From an uncultured Oscillospiraceae bacterium (lineage in GTDB: Bacteria > Bacillota > Clostridia > Oscillospirales > Oscillospiraceae), in contig CANQTW010000013.1 of the NCBI GenBank assembly GCA_947626845.1, forward strand, positions 1 to 62,336: a stretch of 62,336 nt of DNA. Direction: 5' to 3'. This document shows positions 35,157-41,298 of this stretch, piece by piece (the stretch's first letter is position 1; every line of letters begins with the position of its first letter). The notes under the pieces were generated by a model that did not search any database, was not told where the DNA came from, and saw nothing but the letters and a program-made list of their open reading frames with translations. Made by a program: the position numbers and the translations under genes.

Positions 35157-35846
35157 TCATTTTTCATAGCGCACGGGACAATACACTATCAGCAGGTTCA
35201 TCTCATCCTCCCCGTCCGAGCCTTGTTCAAAGTTAAAGTCAAGGTAGAAGTCTCCAAGCCCAAATCCCTTGTAATCCTTCTCAAACACGCGAAGCTCCCT
35301 TGCCTGAAGATCAATTGCGGCCACCCCAACGCAATTCTCGGCGCGATAAAACTCCAGCTTCTTAAAGCAGTCCGCGCATAAGCTGGATGACACCTTTTCA
35401 TAATCGAAAGCGGCGTCGTTGTTGAGTTCAACCGTGCCGGTGGCATAGCCTCTACCGTAATTCACCAAAAGATGCGCGGAAAATCCGCCATCCTTACCTT
35501 CACCGCCCGCAAAGGATACGACCCCGTCGTATTCCTCGCGCAGTTTGCCCTCCGCGTCAAACTGGTTTATCCCAATGGGCTGTACGTCAAAGGAGCTTAA
35601 GCTTACAAGCGCAATATTATCCTGACCCCAAAGCGATTGATATGAGTTCTCCTCGTTGTCCCCGCACAGCGGACAATCCGTACTCGACGTGTTGCCCGCG
35701 ACCTCACCGTCACTTTGATCAGGAGCATCTAAAGAAGCGCACCCTGTCAGGTTGACAACGAGAAAGAGCGCAGCGAATAAAATCGGTAGGACGTGTGCGT
35801 TTCGCTTGGTATAAATTTCATACGTGATAGCGTTTCCTCTTTTCAT
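35157..35846 (-). CDS. Hypothetical lipoprotein, full-length copy
   Basis: A 229-residue protein with a hydrophobic N-terminal stretch (ILFAALFLVVNLTGC) that reads as a type II signal peptide with lipobox LTGC, preceded by about 18 residues. Two cysteine pairs occur: CPLCGD just after the linker and CADC near the middle, which could bind metal or form disulfides. I do not recognise a family. Its N-terminal part is repeated in the truncated copy at 36959-37204. The codon use is more AT-rich than the flanking housekeeping genes, as in the whole 35-38 kb stretch, suggesting a horizontally acquired islet. Confidence 0.72.
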   Translation of the reverse strand: MKRGNAITYEIYTKRNAHVLPILFAALFLVVNLTGCASLDAPDQSDGEVAGNTSSTDCPLCGDNEENSYQSLWGQDNIALVSLSSFDVQPIGINQFDAEGKLREEYDGVVSFAGGEGKDGGFSAHLLVNYGRGYATGTVELNNDAAFDYEKVSSSLCADCFKKLEFYRAENCVGVAAIDLQARELRVFEKDYKGFGLGDFYLDFNFEQGSDGEDEMNLLIVYCPVRYEK

Positions 35847-35954
35847 AATATCGCCTTCATTTGCAATTAATATCGCGGAACAATACCATTCTGTATTTTT
35901 CCGTGCATCTTATTATATCATCTGCTTACGCCTATAAGCAATCGATAACAGAAA

Positions 35955-35979
35955 CATTGCTAAAATTATTTTAGCAATG
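35955..35979. promoter_or_regulatory. 25-base palindromic operator before the HTH gene
   Basis: CATTGCTAAAAT, T, ATTTTAGCAATG: perfect 12+1+12 symmetry, ending 17 bases before the start codon. Likely bound by the protein encoded immediately downstream. Confidence 0.7.
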
Positions 35980-35996
35980 AGGTTCTGGAGGTCGCT

Positions 35997-36260
35997 ATGG
36001 AAAAGGTTCTTGGAAACAAAAAGCTGGGCGAAAACATCAAAAGGATTCGGCTTGCCTGCGGGCTTACGCAGGAGCAGACCATAGCTCGTTTGCAGGTCCT
36101 CGGCTCTCCAATCAGCCGCAGCACCTATTCGTTGATCGAGATGGGCAGAGGAAATATATACGTTAGCGATCTTGTTGGTTTAAAGACAGTATTCAATGTC
36201 AGCTATGAAGATTTTTTCGAGGGAATAGAGCCCTCACGCAGCCCCAAAAATAAAGAATAA
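35997..36260 (+). CDS. Small XRE-family HTH regulator
   Basis: An 87-residue protein with a Cro/C1-type helix-turn-helix (about residues 9-65: LGENIKRIRLACGLTQEQ, then SRSTYSLIEMGRGN). A short basic tail follows. It is divergent from the lipoprotein gene and is preceded by a perfect palindrome overlapping its expected translation-initiation region, so it probably represses itself and perhaps the lipoprotein. The start has TGGAGG upstream. Confidence 0.88.
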   Translation: MEKVLGNKKLGENIKRIRLACGLTQEQTIARLQVLGSPISRSTYSLIEMGRGNIYVSDLVGLKTVFNVSYEDFFEGIEPSRSPKNKE

Positions 36261-36310
36261 GTCACGAGCGCCGCAATTACGATTGCGGTGCTTGTTTTCC
36301 GTTAATGCCC

Positions 36311-36380
36311 GTAGGGGCCGATGACCACATCGGCCCACACGCCGCACCGTCGAATTTCCCCATACGCCCATCCGAATTTC
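36311..36380. repeat. Dispersed repeat R1, copy 3
   Basis: The core GTAGGGGCCGATGACCACAT matches copies at 1841 and 34928 exactly, followed by ACACGCCGCACCGTCGAAT and TTCCCC. It lies directly upstream of a copy of repeat R2. Confidence 0.75.
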
Positions 36381-36404
36381 CGAAAACCTTCCCCCAAACG
36401 CCGT

Positions 36405-36520
36405 AGGGGCCGCCAGCGTCGTCGCGGAACACGCTTAACCTCGCCCCAGCGTAAGCGCCAGGGCTCAGGCGCAGTGTTCGCTCCTCCTTTCCCCATCGGG
36501 CAACAGCCCGATGGGCCCCC
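36405..36520. repeat. Dispersed repeat R2, copy 1
   Basis: Contains CGTCGTCGC, ...TTACCTCGCCC-like block, GGGCTCAGGCGCAG, GCTCCTCCT and a CCCCATCGGGC / GCCCGATGGG hairpin. The same order of blocks recurs at 60285-60400. Short open frames exist on both strands, but they read as repeat translations, not genes. Confidence 0.65.
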
Positions 36521-36610
36521 ATTGCGGCCCCTATAGGAACCTCTCAGAACCACCGTGCCGCCTGTAGGGGCCAGTCACGGTCATCTTTATCACCCAAACT
36601 AACTATAACA

Positions 36611-36632
36611 TATTGTGATTATAATCACAATA
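36611..36632. promoter_or_regulatory. 22-base perfect palindrome with embedded TATAAT
   Basis: TATTGTGATTA/TAATCACAATA with TATAAT at 36620-36625. It lies about 60 bases before a small HTH gene, so it is a good operator candidate. No matching -35 is clear. Confidence 0.7.
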
Positions 36633-36690
36633 CTATATTTCAAAAAATCACCCTATAATTTAAATATCTCATTTGACGCGGGGTGGTTTT

Positions 36691-36906
36691 TTGATAGATT
36701 ACAGTCCTCTCTGGGAAACCATGAAACAGCGTCATATAACGCAATATCGACTTTTAAATGAAGGCATTGATAATAGGACGTTAGACGCTATAAAGAAAAA
36801 CAAAAACATTACAATGCTCACGTTGGAAAAGCTGTGCAACATCCTTGGCTGTCAGGCAGAGGGCGTCGTAAGGTTTCTGCCAGACCTGCCGAAAGATAAC
36901 AAATGA
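36691..36906 (+). CDS. Small Cro/C1-type HTH protein
   Basis: A 71-residue protein of the short YozG-like Cro/C1 type (WETMKQRHITQYRLLNEGID, then MLTLEKLCNILGCQAEGVV). I chose TTG 36691 because GGGGTGG lies just upstream and family members begin close to the WxxM segment; a TTG at 36673 is possible. It is the second of three HTH genes in this islet, has a perfect palindrome upstream and a strong hairpin terminator. Target genes are unknown. Confidence 0.8.
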   Translation: MIDYSPLWETMKQRHITQYRLLNEGIDNRTLDAIKKNKNITMLTLEKLCNILGCQAEGVVRFLPDLPKDNK

Positions 36907-36907
36907 G

Positions 36908-36950
36908 CAACATCCCCATACCATCTTGATGATATGGGGATGTTGTTCTT
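36908..36950 (+). terminator. Hairpin terminator between convergent HTH and lipoprotein-remnant genes
   Basis: CAACATCCCCATA / TATGGGGATGTTG with a 12-base loop, then TTCTTTCC. Confidence 0.8.
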
Positions 36951-36958
36951 TCCATATT

Positions 36959-37204
36959 TCAAGGACAGATAGTGCATTTACCTCGACAGAGAGATGAACA
37001 AGAGTTTTCCCCGTTGTCCCCGCACAGCGGACAATCAGTATTCACCGCATTTTCCGCAACCTCACCGTCACTTTGATCAGGGGCATCTAAAGAAGCGCAC
37101 CCGACCAGACTGACGATGAGAAAAAGCACAGCGAATAAAACCGGCACGATATATGCTTTTCGCTTGGTAATAATTTCGTACATGATTGCGTTTTCTCCTT
37201 TCAT
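36959..37204 (-). pseudogene. Truncated duplicate of the 35.2-kb lipoprotein gene
   Basis: The first ~65 residues (signal peptide, lipobox LVGC, CASLDAPDQSDGEVA, CPLCGDN) match the full-length lipoprotein at 35157-35846 closely, at both protein and DNA level over about 210 bases. The similarity then fades and a stop follows, giving 81 residues from the equivalent ATG at 37204. It is best read as a duplicated and truncated copy. A short secreted Cys-rich peptide is an alternative, since the lipobox and cysteines are intact. Confidence 0.7.
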
Positions 37205-37318
37205 AAAACCGCCTAAAGTCCCCATACCCACCGAGATAAAACGTCACCGTCATAACGTTACCCGATCTCATAGTCTGTCCAAAAGAAAGACTATATTTCT
37301 ATAAGATGGACTTATTTG

Positions 37319-37343
37319 AAAAAAATACCCCGCTTTCGCGGGG
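37319..37343 (-). terminator. Terminator of the minus-strand HTH gene
   Basis: CCCCGC, TTTC, GCGGGG with a run of As on the plus strand at its left, i.e. a T-run for minus-strand transcription, 19 bases beyond the gene. Confidence 0.8.
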
Positions 37344-37361
37344 CATCCATCATCATTTCCC

Positions 37362-37694
37362 TTATTTGTTTTCTGAGAATTCCGTAAGCACCGCCTCAAT
37401 AATCCGCAGGGCGCTTCTCTGCTTGTCAGCGGGGAGCTTCTCAAGCAATATCGCCACTCTGGTTGACTCTATTGCGGGGCCCAAATCAAGGTAGTCCACC
37501 AACAGCGTGTTAGCGTCTATGTTAAGGGCATTGGCTATATCAACAAACGTGTCCATACTCGGCATACGAAAACCGCACTCAAGATTGCTGAGATATTTGG
37601 TCGTCAAATCCACCATTTCTGCAAGGTCCGCCTGTGTCAACCCCTTGGCAATACGGGCGTCCTGTATTCTTTTGCCCAACGCTTTTGAATCCAA
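37362..37694 (-). CDS. XRE-family transcriptional regulator
   Basis: A 110-residue protein with a canonical HTH (LGKRIQDARIAKGLTQADLA, then TTKYLSNLECGFRMPSMDTF; about residues 6-60) and a helical C-terminal extension (about 68-107) that may dimerise. Third HTH gene of the islet. The start is preceded by AAAGGAGGGG on the minus strand. A palindrome at 37782-37798 upstream may be its operator. Similar small regulators are common in Oscillospiraceae; targets are unknown. Confidence 0.88.
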   Translation of the reverse strand: MDSKALGKRIQDARIAKGLTQADLAEMVDLTTKYLSNLECGFRMPSMDTFVDIANALNIDANTLLVDYLDLGPAIESTRVAILLEKLPADKQRSALRIIEAVLTEFSENK

Positions 37695-37781
37695 CGGTAC
37701 CCCTCCTTTAAGAGAGATTATCCATCTTAAAGATATATAACCGTTATCCTGAAATCAATAAATCCACGAAAAGTTATACTA

Positions 37782-37798
37782 TCCACCTAATAGGTGGA
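37782..37798. promoter_or_regulatory. Palindromic operator candidate
   Basis: TCCACCT, AAT, AGGTGGA lies about 90 bases upstream of the minus-strand HTH gene and about 160 bases before a consensus plus-strand promoter. The rest of 37695-38089 is AT-rich and shows no gene. Confidence 0.55.
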
Positions 37799-37956
37799 CT
37801 ATCCTGAAAATTATGCGTTGTGGACGCCAATCGGTGTCCCTCCCGCTTTCTCCAAATCTTCATCAAAAAACTCGCTCATCGTAATTCCTAATCCCTCGCG
37901 AAACCTTTAGCTCAAAAACTGCATAAAAATTATTTTTAAATACTTAAAAATAATGC

Positions 37957-37985
37957 TTGACAAATGGTTGGAAGTGTGGTATAAT
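37957..37985 (+). promoter_or_regulatory. Perfect sigma-A promoter facing a convergent gene
   Basis: TTGACA (37957-37962), 17 bases, TATAAT (37980-37985). Transcription would run into the 3' end of the minus-strand rhomboid-like gene. A CCGGC/GCCGG hairpin lies at about 38001-38018, shortly downstream. No believable plus-strand coding gene follows. Confidence 0.75.
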
Positions 37986-38089
37986 ACGCTATGATGAATG
38001 ACCGGCGCCCTTGCCGGCCTCCTGAAAAGGCGGGGAGGGCATGGGGTATGGGGAACTGTGTCCGTCGGCGGGAAAGAGGCGCGGCGGCG

Positions 38090-38977
38090 TCATTCCGTGT
38101 GGTGGATGTGGGTGTTGATGTGGTCGGCGCAGTAGCAGTGGTAGCCCTGGCAGCGGGAGCAGTAACGGAACTCCAAATCCGGGTCGGAGACGTCGGTTCG
38201 CCCGCAGACCTCGCACTTGTGCCGGTAGCCATGCATACGCTCCTCGTTTTTGGCCTGATGGATGGCGGAATTGAACTGGCTGCGGCGCTTGGAGTAGCCT
38301 CGGTCACGCTTGAAGTTGATCTTCAGATTGCCCCAGCAGAAGAGGAAGAAGTTCAAAATCGCCACCAGCGGCAGGAGGTTGTAGGGGAAGTACCACATGC
38401 CCGCGAGGATGTTGTAGGCGAAGAAGGCGGCGTCGATCCAGGCGGCCCACTTCATTTTTATGGGGATAATGAAGAAGAGGCGCACGATGGCATCGGGCCA
38501 GATGGAGGCAAAGGCGAAGAACATACTGAGGTTCAGATACGAGGATGTCATGAACATGGCCTGCAGCTGGGAGATCACGCCGGTATCCGAACCGAGCAGC
38601 GCGGGGATATAGTAGGCGGCGAAGCCGAAGAGGATGTTCATGAGGACGCCGGTGAAGTAGTAGATGGTGAACCGCGCCGTGCCCCACTGGCGTTCCAGAT
38701 TGGAGCCGATGAAATAGTAGAAGTAGAGGGCCACGATCTCCCACAGGGGGCTTGAGTCCACGGGCATAAAGAGGAAGGTCACGAGCCGCCACACCTGTCC
38801 CCGCAGGATGAGTCGGGGATTGAAGTTGATGTACAGCATGAAGGTGGCGGTGGTGTCCATCAGGTTGATGATGTACACAAGTCCGCTTCCGGCTATAATA
38901 TAGAGCATCAGGTTGCGGACGCCGAAGTTGGGGTGCTTGTAACAGAATTTTGTCACGGCACGGTCAATGGCCTTCAC
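38090..38977 (-). CDS. Rhomboid-like membrane protein with C-terminal zinc ribbon
   Basis: A 295-residue protein with about six membrane helices (residues 20-235), the rhomboid-type loop GQVWRLVTFLF after the first helix, and a C-terminal metal-binding tail (about 252-295: CEVCGRTD, YCSRC, HCYCADH, HTHIHH). No GxSG serine motif is evident, so it is probably a non-proteolytic rhomboid/derlin-like protein. The tail would lie in the cytoplasm if topology follows the family. The gene is alone, minus strand, divergent from metK. Function is not known. Confidence 0.8.
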   Translation of the reverse strand: MKAIDRAVTKFCYKHPNFGVRNLMLYIIAGSGLVYIINLMDTTATFMLYINFNPRLILRGQVWRLVTFLFMPVDSSPLWEIVALYFYYFIGSNLERQWGTARFTIYYFTGVLMNILFGFAAYYIPALLGSDTGVISQLQAMFMTSSYLNLSMFFAFASIWPDAIVRLFFIIPIKMKWAAWIDAAFFAYNILAGMWYFPYNLLPLVAILNFFLFCWGNLKINFKRDRGYSKRRSQFNSAIHQAKNEERMHGYRHKCEVCGRTDVSDPDLEFRYCSRCQGYHCYCADHINTHIHHTE

Positions 38978-39232
38978 TTGGACTCACCTCGCGGATAGAT
39001 GTTAGCCATATTATACCCCTCTTTTGCCCAAAAGTCCATAGGGCAAAGGGAAACATTTCATGAACTTGCCGCCCGCCGGAGCGGGAAAAGGCCGCTTAAA
39101 ACGGGGATTTTTAATGCGAAACGTGAAAAACAGGAAAAATTAAGGCAAAAATTTTCAAAAGGATATGGCGTTATCCGTCGGTTTGTGTTACAATATAGTG
39201 GATAATCTATAACTATGCTTGGGAGGGCATCC

Positions 39233-40393
39233 ATGGCAAGCAGAATTTTTACTTCAGAGTCAGTGACGGAGGGGCATCCCGATAAGATCTGCGACCAGAT
39301 CTCCGACGCTGTCCTGGATAATATATTGGCCAACGATCCTAAGGCCCATGTGGCCTGCGAGACCGTCTGCACCACGGGGATGGTGCTGGTGATGGGGGAG
39401 ATCACTACCGAGTGCTACGCGGATATCCCCGCCATCGCCCGCGAGACCATCCGGAAGATCGGCTACGATAAGCCGGAGTACGGCTTCGACTGCAACTCCT
39501 GCGCGGTGCTGACCAGCATCGACGAGCAGTCACCGGATATCGCCATGGGCGTCAATTCCGCCTACGATGACGCCGGTGACGAGGGCGCGGGGGACCAGGG
39601 CATGATGTTCGGCTACGCCTGCGACGAGACGCCGGAGCTGATGCCCGCCCCTATCTCCCTGGCCCATAAGCTCTCCCGACGGCTGGCGCAGGTGAGAAAG
39701 AGCGGGGAGCTGCCCTTCCTGCGGCCTGACGGCAAGACCCAGGTGACGGTGAAATACGATGACGACGGGCATGTGGAGTGCTGTCCCGCTATCGTCGTCT
39801 CCTCCCAGCACGCGCCGGAGATCGAGATCGGCAAGCTCCGGGAGGCCATTGTGGACACGGTGATCAAGCCCGTGATCCCGGAAAAATTCATCACCCGTGA
39901 TACGAAGATATTTGTCAATCCCACGGGCCGGTTCGTGGTCGGCGGGCCGGTGGGGGATTCGGGCCTCACCGGACGCAAGATCATCGTGGACACCTACGGC
40001 GGCGTGGGCGGCCACGGCGGCGGCTGCTTCTCCGGCAAGGACCCCAGCAAGGTGGACCGCTCCGGGGCATATATGGCCCGCTATATCGCCAAGAACATCG
40101 TGGGCGCGGGCCTTGCCCGCAGGTGCCAGATCGAGATCGCCTACGCCATCGGCGTGGCGCGGCCGGTAAGCGTCCATATCGACACCATGGGCACGGGCGT
40201 CATGGATGACGAGCGCCTTGCGCTGATCGTCCAGGAGCTTTTCGATATGCGTCCGGCGAAGATCATCTCCAAACTGGGCCTTCTGGCCCCCATCTATCTG
40301 CCCACCGCGGCCTACGGCCACTTCGGCAGGACGGATGTGGACCTGCCCTGGGAAAAACTGGACATGGTGGACGCCCTCAGGGAACGGAAATAA
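39233..40393 (+). CDS. metK: S-adenosylmethionine synthase
   Basis: A 386-residue enzyme of normal length. It makes S-adenosylmethionine from methionine and ATP. Conserved segments are present: [14 protein letters not shown] at the N-terminus, [12 protein letters not shown] (methionine/ATP loop) and [20 protein letters not shown]. The start at 39233 follows GGGAGGGC. rlmB, a SAM-dependent methyltransferase, begins two bases after the stop, so product and user are co-expressed. I looked for a SAM riboswitch in the ~230-base leader and did not recognise one. Confidence 0.97.
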   Translation: MASRIFTSESVTEGHPDKICDQISDAVLDNILANDPKAHVACETVCTTGMVLVMGEITTECYADIPAIARETIRKIGYDKPEYGFDCNSCAVLTSIDEQSPDIAMGVNSAYDDAGDEGAGDQGMMFGYACDETPELMPAPISLAHKLSRRLAQVRKSGELPFLRPDGKTQVTVKYDDDGHVECCPAIVVSSQHAPEIEIGKLREAIVDTVIKPVIPEKFITRDTKIFVNPTGRFVVGGPVGDSGLTGRKIIVDTYGGVGGHGGGCFSGKDPSKVDRSGAYMARYIAKNIVGAGLARRCQIEIAYAIGVARPVSVHIDTMGTGVMDDERLALIVQELFDMRPAKIISKLGLLAPIYLPTAAYGHFGRTDVDLPWEKLDMVDALRERK

Positions 40394-40394
40394 A

Positions 40395-41216
40395 ATGATG
40401 GAGAACGGAAAAAAACCTTTCAGGAACTATAAACGGCCCCCCGTCCGGGCGGCGGAGGAGCTCCACGCGCCTGAACGCGAGGAGAGTTATCTGGAGGGCC
40501 GGAACGCCGTGAACGAGGCGCTGAAGGCCGGAAGGACGCTGAACAAGGTCTTTGTGGCCGCCGGGGACACCGACATGGGGCTTAAACGACTGGCCGCCCA
40601 GGCCCGCGACGTGGGAGCCGTGGTGGTGGAGGTGGACCGGCGCAAGCTGGATTCCATGAGCGTCACCGGCGCCCACCAGGGCATCATGGCGCTGGCCGCC
40701 GTCAAGGACTACTGCACCGTCCGGGACATCCTGGACTACGCCGGAGAGAAGGGCGAGCCGCCGCTGATCGTCATCTGTGACGAGGTCTCCGACGGGCACA
40801 ACCTGGGGGCCATCATCCGCACCGCCGAGTGCGTGGGGGCCCACGGGGTCATCATCCCCAAGAGGCGCAGCGCGTCCCTGACCGCGGTGGTGTCCAAGAC
40901 CTCCGCTGGCGCGGTGGAGTATATGCGCGTGGCCAGGGTGCCCAACCTGACCGCCGCCATCAAGGAGCTTCAGGACGCCGGGGTGTGGATATACGGCACC
41001 GCGGCGGAAGCCGATAAGAGCCTTTACGAGACGGATCTTCGGGGGCCTATGGCGCTGGTCATCGGCTCCGAGGGGGAGGGCATGAGGAAGCTTGTGGCGG
41101 AGAGCTGCGACTTCACCCTCTCCATCCCCATGAAGGGGCACATCTCCTCTCTGAACGCCTCCGCCAGCGCGGCCATCGTGCTGTATGAGGCTGTGCGGCA
41201 GAGGGAGCGGCAATAG
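40395..41216 (+). CDS. rlmB: 23S rRNA (guanosine-2'-O-)-methyltransferase RlmB-like
   Basis: A 273-residue SpoU/TrmH-family protein. Features: an N-terminal substrate-binding domain (EGRNAVNEALKAGRTLNKVF; about 30-105) and the SPOUT catalytic knot with the three SpoU motifs (DEVSDGHNLGAIIRTAE, ALVIGSEGEGMRKL, SLNASASAAIVLYE). It methylates a ribosomal RNA guanosine using SAM. The start at ATG 40395 overlaps nothing and lies 2 bases after metK. RlmB is the likeliest orthologue, but other TrmH-family tRNA/rRNA methylases cannot be fully excluded. Confidence 0.9.
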   Translation: MMENGKKPFRNYKRPPVRAAEELHAPEREESYLEGRNAVNEALKAGRTLNKVFVAAGDTDMGLKRLAAQARDVGAVVVEVDRRKLDSMSVTGAHQGIMALAAVKDYCTVRDILDYAGEKGEPPLIVICDEVSDGHNLGAIIRTAECVGAHGVIIPKRRSASLTAVVSKTSAGAVEYMRVARVPNLTAAIKELQDAGVWIYGTAAEADKSLYETDLRGPMALVIGSEGEGMRKLVAESCDFTLSIPMKGHISSLNASASAAIVLYEAVRQRERQ

Positions 41217-41298
41217 AGACGGTTTTCAGCCAAAAGCTGATTGACGATAGAAGACCCCTTTAGAGACTGCAAAACCCGGCGACGAGGAGGGTTCACGC

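Noticed and set aside
36277..36553. Small overlapping frames in repeat R1/R2 DNA (also at 60173-60552).
   Set aside because: They are Pro/Arg/Gly-rich translations of repeated non-coding blocks, present on both strands, without ribosome sites.
37991..38755. A 254-codon plus-strand frame just after the promoter at 37957.
   Set aside because: The start codon would coincide with the transcription start, there is no ribosome site, and it is antisense to a well-formed membrane protein gene.
39000..39232. Possible SAM riboswitch before metK.
   Set aside because: I saw no SAM-I-type core pattern or terminator/antiterminator arrangement, only a short AT-rich leader.
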